The notes beneath the pieces were generated by a model. It was not told the origin of the DNA and made no database searches. It was given only the letters and a program-made list of their open reading frames with translations. A program made the position numbers and the translations under genes. A stretch of DNA of 64,000 nt from Acidobacteriota bacterium. Lineage in GTDB: Bacteria > Acidobacteriota > Thermoanaerobaculia > Multivoradales > Multivoraceae. The stretch covers positions 62,001 through 126,000 of the forward strand of contig JAPOXA010000066.1 of assembly GCA_026707325.1 (NCBI GenBank), given 5' to 3'. Positions 25,554-34,383 of this stretch are shown one piece after another. Within the stretch, counting starts at the first letter, position 1. Each line of letters opens with the position of its first letter.

Positions 25554-28500
25554 ATGAAAGACGCCGAGACCTTCCACCGGTCCCCCATCCTCAACTCGCC
25601 CTACGAACTTCCGGGGCGACACTGGGTGTTGGACGAAAGCCGCCAGCCGACCGAGAGAATCGGCGAAGGCCGTCGCGCGGTGTCCTTCATTTCGCCGATT
25701 CCGACGGCGAGAAAGACCGGGCGCAAGGCGCAACGGCGGCTCACCCTGGATGAAGACATCGAGGCACTCGAGACGCAAGGTGGTCAGCAGTACGAACTGA
25801 CGGAGCTCATCGGCGGCCTGCGCAGGGAGATTGCCGCCTGGCGCACGCTGCCGGAGTCGCAGTGGCGGGTGACGCCCGAAACCGCACGTCTGCTCAAGCA
25901 CTGGCGCCATCACCGGTTCAGCGGCATCCGGCCTTTCTTCTGCCAGGTCGAAGCGGTTGAGACCACCATCTGGCTGACCGAGGTCGCACCCGCCGTCGGC
26001 AAGCGCGGACGCGACTTCCTGGAGAAGATCCAGGCGGACAGCGAGCAGGCGAACCCGGGACTCTCGCGCATGGCGCTCAAGCTCGCCACGGGCGCCGGCA
26101 AGACCACCGTCATGGCCATGCTCATCGCGTGGCAGACGGTGAACGCCGTCCGCCACCCCGCGAGCCGACGCTTCACGCGCGGCTTTCTCGTCGTCACGCC
26201 GGGCATCACCATCCGGGACCGCCTGCGGGTACTCAAGCCGAACGACCCGGACAGCTATTACGCCAGCCGCGAACTCGTTCCCCCGGACATGTTGCGCGAG
26301 ATCGACAAGGCGAAGATCGTCATCACGAACTACCACGCCTTCGGGCGGCGGGAGACGATGAAGCTGGCCAGGGGCAGCCGCGCGCTGCTCCAGGGCCGCG
26401 GCCCGGAGCTCGCGACCCGCGAGACGGAAGGCGAGATGCTGGCCCGCGTGATGCCGGAGCTGATGACCATGAAGGGCGTCCTCGTCCTGAACGACGAGGC
26501 GCACCACTGCTACCGCGAGAAGGCCGGCAAGGGCGAAGAAGGCAAGCTGAAGGGCGATGACCGCCTCGAGGCGAAGCGCAACCAGGAGGCGGCGCGCGTA
26601 TGGATCTCCGGCCTGGAGACGGCCCAACGCAAACTAGGCCTGAAACGGGTCATCGACCTTTCGGCCACGCCGTTCTTCCTGCGCGGCTCCGGCTACGCGG
26701 AGGGCACGCTCTTCCCGTGGACGGTCAGCGACTTCTCTCTGATGGACGCGATCGAATGCGGCATCGTCAAGCTCCCACGCGTACCGGTAGTAGACAACGT
26801 CCCCGGCGCCGAGATGCCGATGTATCGGAACCTGTGGGAGCACATCGGCAAGAAGATGCCGAAGAAAGGCCGGGGGAGCGGCGCAACGCCCGACCCGATG
26901 TCGCTGCCGAAGGAGTTGCAAACGGCTTTGGAGGCCCTCTACGGCCACTACGACAAGACGTTCCGCCTCTGGGAGGAATCCGGTATCGACGTGCCGCCCT
27001 GCTTCATCGTCGTGTGCAACAACACAGCCACGTCGAAGCTGGTCCACGACTACATCGCGGGCTTCCACCGTGAGTCCGAAAACGGCGCAGGGACCTTCCA
27101 CAACGGTCGCCTGCCGCTGTTCCGCAACTTCGATCCGGCCGGGGCGCCGCTGCCCAGGCCCCGCACGTTGCTCATCGACAGCCAGCAGCTCGAATCCGGC
27201 GACGCGCTCGACAGGGGCTTCCGTGCGGCCGCCGCGGACGAGATCGACCGCTTTCGCCGGGAGATCGTTGAACGCACGGGCGACCGCCAACAAGCCGAGA
27301 AGCTGACGGACCAGGACCTGTTGCGGGAGGTGATGAACACCGTCGGCAAGGCCGGCCGGCTAGGCGGCGACATCCGGTGCGTGGTCTCCGTCGCCATGCT
27401 GACCGAAGGCTGGGACGCCAGCAACGTCACTCATGTCCTCGGTCTGAGGGCTTTCGGGACCCAACTTCTCTGCGAACAGGTGATCGGCCGCTCCCTGCGC
27501 CGGCAGTCCTACGAACTCAACGATGGCGGCCTCTTCGACGTCGAGTATGCGGACGTCTTCGGCGTGCCCTTCGACTTCACCGCGAAGCCCGTCGTAGCGC
27601 CGCCGCAGCCGCCCGCCGAAACAGTGCAGGTCAAGGCGCTCTCGCCGGAGCGAGACGACGCGGAGATCCGCTTCCCGCGGGTGGCTGGCTACCGCGTCGA
27701 ACTCCCGAACGACCACCTCTCCGCCTCGTTCACGGAGGACTCCGTGCTCGAACTCACGCCGGAGCTCGTGGGTCCGACGATCACGCACAATCAGGGCATC
27801 ATCGGCGAGGGCCACGATCTCACGCCCGAGCGGCTGGACGCCGTCCGCCAGTCCACGGTGCTCTACGAACTGACCAGGCGGCTGCTCTTCGAGCATTGGC
27901 GCGACGCGAACGAGGAACCAAAACTGCACCTCTTCGGCCAGTTGAAGCGCATAACGAGCACATGGCTCAAAGACTGCCTCAGATGCAAGGGGAACACGTA
28001 TCCCGCGCAATTGATGATGGTCGAACTCGCAGACCGCGCCTGCGAGAAGATCGCGTATGCCGTCACCCGCGCGGAGCTGGACCATCAGCCGGTCAAGGCG
28101 CTGCTCGATCCCTACAACCCGGTCGGCACGACCCGCGGCGTGAACTTCACTACCTCGCGCACCCAACGCTACGCGACCCGGCGTCGCTGCCACCTGAATT
28201 GGGCCATCCTTGACAGCACATGGGAAGGTGAGTTCTGCCGCGTCCTCGACTCGCATCCCCAGGTCCTTGCCTGGGTGAAGAACCGCAGCCTCGGCTTCGA
28301 GGTGCCGTACCGCTTCGGCGGCGCCACCCATCGCTACGTGCCCGACTTCATCGTGACTCTCGACTATGGCCTCGGCAAAGACGAACCCCTGCACGTCGTG
28401 GTGGAAGTCAAGGGAAAGCGCGGGGAGGACGCGAAAGCCAAAAGAGAAGCCATGGACTCCTTGTGGGTGCCCGCGGTCAACGCCCTCGGATGCCACGGCT

Positions 28501-28691
28501 GGTGGACGTTCCTGGAACTTGAGAATCCGCACGAGATGCACGACGACTTCGACGCCCGGATCGCGACCACGCTGGAGGAACTCGCCAGTGAAGAGCGCGC
28601 CAGGGAGGCCGCCCGGTTCCTCGCCGCAATCGGCGGCACAGTGCCAGACGCCGAGTACATTCCGCGACGCCGGAGCCCGGAAGCGGGATGA
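25554..28691 (+). CDS. Type III-like restriction subunit (helicase plus PD-(D/E)XK nuclease)
   Basis: A 1045-residue restriction subunit related to type III Res of the BPTD_3080-like group. The superfamily 2 helicase motifs are present: Walker A LATGAGKTT near residue 178, NDEAHHCY near 313, DLSATPFFLRGSG, and motif VI QVIGRSLRRQS near 640. A C-terminal PD-(D/E)XK nuclease follows, with YVPDFIV near 928 and VVEVKGKRGED near 950. It acts with the downstream methyltransferase and cuts DNA lacking its methyl mark. ATG at 25554 gives a start of MKDAETFHRSP; upstream codons in frame overlap the HigA-HEPN gene and are unlike a protein. The stop overlaps the PIN toxin start by 4 bases. Confidence 0.9.
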   Translation: MKDAETFHRSPILNSPYELPGRHWVLDESRQPTERIGEGRRAVSFISPIPTARKTGRKAQRRLTLDEDIEALETQGGQQYELTELIGGLRREIAAWRTLPESQWRVTPETARLLKHWRHHRFSGIRPFFCQVEAVETTIWLTEVAPAVGKRGRDFLEKIQADSEQANPGLSRMALKLATGAGKTTVMAMLIAWQTVNAVRHPASRRFTRGFLVVTPGITIRDRLRVLKPNDPDSYYASRELVPPDMLREIDKAKIVITNYHAFGRRETMKLARGSRALLQGRGPELATRETEGEMLARVMPELMTMKGVLVLNDEAHHCYREKAGKGEEGKLKGDDRLEAKRNQEAARVWISGLETAQRKLGLKRVIDLSATPFFLRGSGYAEGTLFPWTVSDFSLMDAIECGIVKLPRVPVVDNVPGAEMPMYRNLWEHIGKKMPKKGRGSGATPDPMSLPKELQTALEALYGHYDKTFRLWEESGIDVPPCFIVVCNNTATSKLVHDYIAGFHRESENGAGTFHNGRLPLFRNFDPAGAPLPRPRTLLIDSQQLESGDALDRGFRAAAADEIDRFRREIVERTGDRQQAEKLTDQDLLREVMNTVGKAGRLGGDIRCVVSVAMLTEGWDASNVTHVLGLRAFGTQLLCEQVIGRSLRRQSYELNDGGLFDVEYADVFGVPFDFTAKPVVAPPQPPAETVQVKALSPERDDAEIRFPRVAGYRVELPNDHLSASFTEDSVLELTPELVGPTITHNQGIIGEGHDLTPERLDAVRQSTVLYELTRRLLFEHWRDANEEPKLHLFGQLKRITSTWLKDCLRCKGNTYPAQLMMVELADRACEKIAYAVTRAELDHQPVKALLDPYNPVGTTRGVNFTTSRTQRYATRRRCHLNWAILDSTWEGEFCRVLDSHPQVLAWVKNRSLGFEVPYRFGGATHRYVPDFIVTLDYGLGKDEPLHVVVEVKGKRGEDAKAKREAMDSLWVPAVNALGCHGWWTFLELENPHEMHDDFDARIATTLEELASEERAREAARFLAAIGGTVPDAEYIPRRRSPEAG

Positions 28692-29068
28692 TCCTGGTGG
28701 ACACCTCCGTCTGGATCGAGAATCTCCGCGCTCCCAACCGGGAGTTGCAGGAGCGCGTGGAGGCACGACAGGTACTGTGCCACGCCATGGTCGTCGGCGA
28801 GCTGGCATGTGGACACTTGCCCGAGCGCGACCGCTTCCTCGAGCAACTCAAGGGTCTCCCGGCGCTCAAGACCCTGTCCGCCGATGACCTCCTGGCCCTG
28901 ATCGAACGACACGCCTGGATGGGAAAAGGGATCGGCTACGTGGACGCCAACCTCCTCGGCGCCGTGCTGGCGGACGGGAACGCGACCCTGTGGACGACTG
29001 ACCGGAAACTCCGGCAGCTCGCGGAGGAACTCGGCATCGCCCACGTCCCTGACTCGGAGGACGGCTAG
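28688..29068 (+). CDS. PIN-domain (VapC-like) ribonuclease toxin
   Basis: A 126-residue PIN-domain protein. The acidic residues of the active site are visible: MILVDTSVWIENLR (first Asp), VVGELACGHLP (Glu), GYVDANLLGAVL (Asp) and WTTDRKLRQLAEELG (Asp). The family length is normal. VapC toxins usually follow a small VapB antitoxin; none precedes it here, and the gene is instead wedged between the res and mod genes with an ATGA overlap on the first and 4 bases before the second. So it is co-translated with the restriction subunit, and its control may depend on the system rather than on a VapB. Confidence 0.88.
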   Translation: MILVDTSVWIENLRAPNRELQERVEARQVLCHAMVVGELACGHLPERDRFLEQLKGLPALKTLSADDLLALIERHAWMGKGIGYVDANLLGAVLADGNATLWTTDRKLRQLAEELGIAHVPDSEDG

Positions 29069-29072
29069 CGAC

Positions 29073-32048
29073 ATGGCGAAAAGGACCAAAAAGGTCGAAA
29101 CGCTGATCCACCGCAAAGCGACGCGCCGCAACATTCCGACCGCCGAGTACCAACCGGTGATGCACGCGTATGACCGGGACCCGATCCGCCTCGCCTACGA
29201 GCGACGCAACCCGGACCTTGACCCGCAACTGATCTGGCGCGGCAAAGACATGCAGGACTGGTCCGATCTCGTCGTGCCCGCTCCGCCTCTCTTCATCCAG
29301 GAGAAGATGCATCCAAAGGTCCTGATCGACGACCTGGCCCGCATGAGCCGTCAGGCCCGCGAACAGGAAGCCGGCGACCACGCCATCCAACCCGACCTTT
29401 TCGGCGACTTCAACGGCGTGCCGGACGGCGACGCCAGGACCGAGTTCTACCAGCACGACGCCAACTGGTCGAACCGCATGGTCCTCGGCGATTCCCTGCA
29501 GGTCATGGCGTCACTGGCTGAACGCGAAGGGCTGCGTGGAAAGGTGCAGTGCATCTACATTGACCCGCCGTACGGCATCAAGTTCAACTCGAACTTCCAG
29601 TGGTCAACGACGAGCCGGGACGTCAAGGATGGGAAGAAGGACCACATAACTCGGGAGCCGGAGCAGGTCAAGGCGTTCCGGGATACCTGGCGGGACGGTA
29701 TTCACTCGTACCTGACGTATCTGCGGGACCGACTGGCGGTGGCCCGAGATCTGTTGACAGAGAGCGGCAGCGTCTTCGTGCAGATCGGGGATGAGAACGT
29801 GCATCGGGTGCGAGCGCTGATGGACGAAGTGTTCGGGGCGGAGAACTTCGTCGGCCTGATCGCGTTCAAGAAGAGTAGTTCAGCTACGGCGAGGTACCTG
29901 TCGTCCACGTCTGACTACCTTTGTTGGTATGGGCGATCAAGCGATCGCTTGAAGTACCGCCCGTTGAAGCAGGAGAAAGTACCTGGGGGCGCCGGAGGAG
30001 CCGCGTACACGCTGGTGGAGGAGCTACCTGGGCACTGGCGTGGCCTCGGTTCCGCCGAGATGGCTAGCGTCAATGACGACGACATCAAGAGCAGGTTGTT
30101 CCGTCTTCAAACCCTGACGAGTCAAAGGCAGGGAAGAGACACCGGCCCGGGCTCGGCGATGGGCTTTGACTACACCTTCCAAGGAGCGCGCTTCTCGCCG
30201 TCTCGTGGAAGAGGATGGACGACAACCAAGCGAGGACTCGATCGGCTCGATCGGGCCGGGCGGATTGGTGGATCCGGGAAGTCCATCAACTACAGGCGGT
30301 ACTTCGCGGACGCCCCCACGTTTGAGACCTACAACATCTGGGACGACACACAGTCCGGCAGCGGGATGGCCAAGACGTACGTCGTTCAAACCAACGTCAA
30401 GGTCCTGCAACGCTGCATCCTCATGACCACCGATCCCGGCGACCTCGTTCTCGACCCAACGTGCGGCTCCGGTACTGCCGCGTACGTCGCTGAGCAGTGG
30501 GGCCGCCGCTGGATCACCATCGACACGTCCCGCGTCGCACTCGCTCTCGCCCGTGCCCGCATCATGGGGGCTCGCTACCCGTACTACCTGCTAGCCGACA
30601 GCCGCGAGGGCCAACTCAAGGAAGCGGCGCTCCATCGCAAGACCCCCTCGGAAGCGCCCACATACGACGACGTCCGCCAGGGCTTCGTGTACGAACGCGC
30701 CCCCCACATCACGCTCAAGTCGATCGCCAACAACGCCGAGATCGACGTCATTCACGAGCGGATGCAACCCGAGGTCGAAGCCGCACTTAGCGATCTCAAT
30801 CGCGCTTTGCAGGATCACGCCATGCCATTCACCGTCGGGACAGGTGGACGCAAGGGTACGGAGATCGACTTCGGAGCGCCCTCGGGAAGCACAGTCACTC
30901 TTCCGTCAGGCGAGTCGGCCTCCGCCAACGGCTTACTCGAATGGGAAGTACCCAGAGAGCCGGAGAGTGACTGGAACGAGGTCGCGCGCCAAGCGCACGA
31001 GCGCTTCTGGCAGGCCCGGATCGCCCGCCAAAGCGAAATCGACGCCTCTATTGCCGCGCGCGCGGAGTTCGAGCACCTCTACGACAAGCCCTACCAGGAT
31101 CACAGAAAGGTCCGCGTCGCCGGCCCCTTTACCGTCGAGAGTGTTTCGCCGCATCGCCTGGCCGCCCTGGACGAAGACGATGAACTCCTCGTCGCCGAGC
31201 CCCGCGCGAGCCACGACGGGGGCGCGGACGTGCCCCGCCAGGAGTTCGCCCACGTGATTCTCGAGAACCTCCGCACCGCCGGCGTTCAGCAAGCCAGAAA
31301 GGCCGGCCGGATCGCCTTCTCGTCGCTGGAGCCCTGGCCCGGCGATCTCGTCTGCGCCGAGGGCCGCTACCTGGACGGTGACGGCAAGGAACGGAGCGCC
31401 GGCGTCTTCATCGGTCCGGAGTTCGGCACCGTCTCCCGCCCGGACCTTGTGAGCGCCACTCGCGAGGCCGCCGACGCCGGCTTTGACGCCCTGATCGCCT
31501 GCGCTTTCAACTTTGAAGCCCACGCGACCGAGTTCACGAAGCTCGGCCGCGTCCCCGTTCTCAAGGCCCGCATGAACGCCGACCTGCACATGGCCGACGA
31601 CCTCAAGAAGACGGACACCGCCAACCTCTTCGTGATCTTCGGCGAACCGGACATCGACATCGAACCCGCCACCGGCAGCAACGGCGAGCCGGACTGGCTA
31701 CGGGTCCGGATCAACGGCGTCGACGTCTTCGACCCATCCGCCGGCGAAGTCCGCAGCGATGGCCCCGAAGGCATCGCCTGCTGGTTCGTGGACACCGACT
31801 ACAACGAAGAGAGCTTCTTCGTCCGCCAAGCCTACTTCCTAGGCGCCGGCGACCCCTACAAGTCCCTCAGAACCACATTGAAGGCGGAGATCGACGCCGA
31901 CGCTTGGGCCACTCTGCACAGCGACACCTCCCGCCCCTTCCCTAAACCCACCACTGGCCGCATCGCCGTCAAGGTCATCAATCACCTCGGCGACGAAGTG
32001 ATGAAGGTGTTCGCCGCTCCTGACAGCGTCTCGCTCATTCCCCCCTGA
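29073..32048 (+). CDS. Type III-like DNA methyltransferase (Mod), beta class
   Basis: A 991-residue site-specific DNA methyltransferase. DPPYGIKF (motif IV) lies near residue 164 and DPTCGSGTAAYVAEQWGRRW (motif I) near residue 461, so the motif order is IV before I, as in beta-class type III Mod. The FGAENFVGLIAF helix and the target-recognition region (about 270-420) lie between. After the catalytic core comes a long C-terminal extension of about 450 residues (SLEPWPGDLVCAEGRYLDGD, FGEPDIDIEPATG), common in this Mod/Res group. An adenine or cytosine target cannot be told from DPPY alone. It follows the PIN gene by 4 bases and ends overlapping a converging gene. Confidence 0.9.
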   Translation: MAKRTKKVETLIHRKATRRNIPTAEYQPVMHAYDRDPIRLAYERRNPDLDPQLIWRGKDMQDWSDLVVPAPPLFIQEKMHPKVLIDDLARMSRQAREQEAGDHAIQPDLFGDFNGVPDGDARTEFYQHDANWSNRMVLGDSLQVMASLAEREGLRGKVQCIYIDPPYGIKFNSNFQWSTTSRDVKDGKKDHITREPEQVKAFRDTWRDGIHSYLTYLRDRLAVARDLLTESGSVFVQIGDENVHRVRALMDEVFGAENFVGLIAFKKSSSATARYLSSTSDYLCWYGRSSDRLKYRPLKQEKVPGGAGGAAYTLVEELPGHWRGLGSAEMASVNDDDIKSRLFRLQTLTSQRQGRDTGPGSAMGFDYTFQGARFSPSRGRGWTTTKRGLDRLDRAGRIGGSGKSINYRRYFADAPTFETYNIWDDTQSGSGMAKTYVVQTNVKVLQRCILMTTDPGDLVLDPTCGSGTAAYVAEQWGRRWITIDTSRVALALARARIMGARYPYYLLADSREGQLKEAALHRKTPSEAPTYDDVRQGFVYERAPHITLKSIANNAEIDVIHERMQPEVEAALSDLNRALQDHAMPFTVGTGGRKGTEIDFGAPSGSTVTLPSGESASANGLLEWEVPREPESDWNEVARQAHERFWQARIARQSEIDASIAARAEFEHLYDKPYQDHRKVRVAGPFTVESVSPHRLAALDEDDELLVAEPRASHDGGADVPRQEFAHVILENLRTAGVQQARKAGRIAFSSLEPWPGDLVCAEGRYLDGDGKERSAGVFIGPEFGTVSRPDLVSATREAADAGFDALIACAFNFEAHATEFTKLGRVPVLKARMNADLHMADDLKKTDTANLFVIFGEPDIDIEPATGSNGEPDWLRVRINGVDVFDPSAGEVRSDGPEGIACWFVDTDYNEESFFVRQAYFLGAGDPYKSLRTTLKAEIDADAWATLHSDTSRPFPKPTTGRIAVKVINHLGDEVMKVFAAPDSVSLIPP

Positions 32049-32727
32049 GTTTCTTGCGGAAGTTTCTCTTCCAAGCCGCTCGCCAATCCCAGAAGGGACT
32101 TGGTTCGGTCTTCAATTCCCCGGCTTCACTCTTTAGGCGCATCGGCGATTCGACCCATCGATGTTCGCCTGTTCCCACGTCGATGTGTGCGCCGGGGCTC
32201 TCGCTAATCGTCGCGGCGAACGCAGCCACTCGGGCGTTGCCCTCCAACTCTCGTCTAACTGCATCGGCACGGTCGATGTCGGCGCCTCTGATCCTGACCG
32301 GCCTCAATCCGACCTCGGTGTTGTTGGTGCAGACGTGACAGATCGCCTCCGAGCCATCCATGAATCGCAAAGTGCAGAACTCCTCGGTGGTGTCTCTGGT
32401 TTCAAATCTGACCCGGAAGGGGGTTCCGCAATGTTCCTGCAACTCAGGCCATCCCGTTCGATCCTCTTCCACTCGTTGGGCTGCCGTGAAGACAGCGTGC
32501 GAGTCCGAAGATCCCACCCAGTGAACAAACACCTCGGCATCGGAAAGACGCTCGCCGTACGTAGGCACCGGACGGTCGCCACCTCCAGGCAGTAGGTCGA
32601 GCCCCCGAAGCGCGGCGGACCGGATGGCCGACCACTTCTTTGCCAAGAAGGACGCAACGTGCCGTCTCTTCACGCCCAACCAGGTAAGTACGGCCACAAG
32701 CAGCCTAGCCAACGCAATCCAGAACAC
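32035..32727 (-). CDS. Hypothetical protein with N-terminal membrane helix
   Basis: A 230-residue protein I do not recognise. It begins with a hydrophobic helix (MFWIALARLLVAVLTWLGV), so it is probably anchored in the inner membrane, followed by a soluble part with VHWVGSSDSHAVFTAAQ, ELQEHCGTPFRVRFETRD and ICHVCTNNTEVG. It converges on the methyltransferase gene, with 14 bases of overlap at their 3' ends, and could be part of the same defence island. Codon use is typical of the region. No conserved motif or homolog is evident. Confidence 0.5.
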   Translation of the reverse strand: MFWIALARLLVAVLTWLGVKRRHVASFLAKKWSAIRSAALRGLDLLPGGGDRPVPTYGERLSDAEVFVHWVGSSDSHAVFTAAQRVEEDRTGWPELQEHCGTPFRVRFETRDTTEEFCTLRFMDGSEAICHVCTNNTEVGLRPVRIRGADIDRADAVRRELEGNARVAAFAATISESPGAHIDVGTGEHRWVESPMRLKSEAGELKTEPSPFWDWRAAWKRNFRKKLRGE

Positions 32728-32829
32728 TCACCTTGCCTCCTGGCTCAATCCACTTCAAGCGCGACGACCACCACACCGCATTCTACTTGCCGCCAAAGCG
32801 GAACCGGCCTAGCGGCCGGCGCCATTCTC

Positions 32830-32880
32830 TGGCCGCCTTCGGCGGCAGCGGGTCAGAAGACCCGCGTACCCAGTGGGCGG
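32830..32880 (+). repeat. Tandem-hairpin intergenic element, family 2 copy C
   Basis: Stems gccgcc/ggcggc (32832-32846, loop ttc) and gcgggtc/gacccgc (32848-32865, loop agaa), followed by GTACCCAGTGGG. It lies between divergently oriented genes. It agrees at all but one base, in the first loop, with copy D at 53461-53510, over about 48 bases. Confidence 0.75.
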
Positions 32881-32934
32881 CCCGTGACAGCGCAGCGGGA
32901 CCGCTGCGAACGCTGCTAGCCTCGGCTCCTGCCC

Positions 32935-34383
32935 ATGCGATGTTGCCACCTGCAAGCGCTGGCCCTCGTTCCACTTGCAGCGCTGGCCCTGGCCTGCGGC
33001 ACCGATCCTGAGCCGGCGCTCGAGTCCACAGCCGAACCGCCGCGACGCGTCTTCCTGATCACGGTCGACACCCTGCGCGCCGATCATCTGGGCTGGCATG
33101 GCTATCCCCGGGACACGAGTCCGCGGCTGGACGAGTGGGTCGAACGGGGCGTCGTCTTCGAGCGGGCGATCGTCCAGTGGCCGAAGACCGGACCGTCCTT
33201 CGCCTCGATGTTCACGAGCCTCTACCCGCACACGACCGGACTGATCAACACGGCCGCGCAGACGATTCCCGACGACTACCTCGCGCTGCCGGCCTGGTTC
33301 CAGGAACGCGGCTTCACGACGGCGGCGGTGATCTCCAACCCGGTGCTGAGCCGGGAACTCGGCTGGGGCCGCGGCTTCGACCGCTACGAGCAGACCTGGA
33401 TAGATCAGGCGACCCTGGACGCCGTCGACGAACTTCCGGTCGAGCAGCGGCCGATGGCGTTCCGGCGTCACGTGTGGGCCGACCGCGTGAACGAGCTGGC
33501 CGGGCCTCTGCTCACCTCGCTGGCCTCCGAGGAGCGGCTGTTCGTCTGGCTGCACTACACCGACCCGCACGTCCCCTACCTGCTCCAGCCCGGCACCGGG
33601 AATCCGTTTCTGGACGATGAGCACTATGTCGGCGACGAAATCGTTGACTTGACGGGCGCCGAGGGACGCGCGCTCGGCGACCACCGGGAACTCCGCTACT
33701 ACGTGGCCCAGTACGACGCGAACGTGTGGGTCACGGACCGCGCGATCGGCGCCATGCTTGACGAGATCGCCGCCCTCGGCATGGAGGACGGGAGCCTGCT
33801 CGTACTGACCGCCGACCACGGCGAGGAGCTGAACGAGCACGGGGTGCCTTTCGAACACGGTCCGGTGCCCTACAACAGCAGCGTCCACGTGCCGCTGGTC
33901 GTCGTCGGCGAGTCCTGGGTCACTGCCGGTCAGCGCGTCGAGCAGCCGGTCGAGTTGATCGGCCTCTTCCCCACCCTGGTCGAGCTGCTGGGAGAACCGA
34001 TGCCCGAGGGCTTCGAGGGCCGCAGCTGGACGCCTCTGCTGCGGGGACAGCCCCAGGCCGACGAAGCCGAAACCGGCGCCGCTTCGGATCCGATCGCCTT
34101 CGCCGACGCCGGGGCCTACCAGCGTCACCTGCGGAGCATTCAGGACGGCGAGTGGCAACTCGTCCTGCGTCCGCCGAACCGGGACCACGAAAAACCGACG
34201 ATCGAGCTCTACCACCTGCCATCCGACCCGTTGCAACTCAGAGACGTGGCCTCCGAGTTCCCGGAGGTCAAGGACCGCCTGGGACGTCGGCTCAGCAGGT
34301 GGATCCGCACCTCGCCCGCGAACGTCACGCCACAAACCGAGGCCGCGCGCAAGGCGCTCGAGGCGATGGGTTACCTGGAGTGA
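32935..34383 (+). CDS. Alkaline-phosphatase-superfamily lipoprotein, sulfatase-like
   Basis: A 482-residue exported protein, probably a lipoprotein (LAALALACGTDPE lipobox). The sulfatase/alkaline-phosphatase fold is shown by ITVDTLRADHLGWHG (metal Asp), WPKTGPSFASMFTSLYPHTTG (nucleophile region), HYTDPHVPY and LTADHGEELNEHG (metal Asp/His). The CxPxR formylglycine signature is replaced by TGPSF, so a true sulfatase with formylglycine is unlikely; a Thr nucleophile, as in phospho-transferring members, fits better. The stop overlaps the GTG of the next glycosyltransferase by 4 bases, so it probably acts on a surface polysaccharide or lipid made by that cluster. Confidence 0.82.
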   Translation: MRCCHLQALALVPLAALALACGTDPEPALESTAEPPRRVFLITVDTLRADHLGWHGYPRDTSPRLDEWVERGVVFERAIVQWPKTGPSFASMFTSLYPHTTGLINTAAQTIPDDYLALPAWFQERGFTTAAVISNPVLSRELGWGRGFDRYEQTWIDQATLDAVDELPVEQRPMAFRRHVWADRVNELAGPLLTSLASEERLFVWLHYTDPHVPYLLQPGTGNPFLDDEHYVGDEIVDLTGAEGRALGDHRELRYYVAQYDANVWVTDRAIGAMLDEIAALGMEDGSLLVLTADHGEELNEHGVPFEHGPVPYNSSVHVPLVVVGESWVTAGQRVEQPVELIGLFPTLVELLGEPMPEGFEGRSWTPLLRGQPQADEAETGAASDPIAFADAGAYQRHLRSIQDGEWQLVLRPPNRDHEKPTIELYHLPSDPLQLRDVASEFPEVKDRLGRRLSRWIRTSPANVTPQTEAARKALEAMGYLE

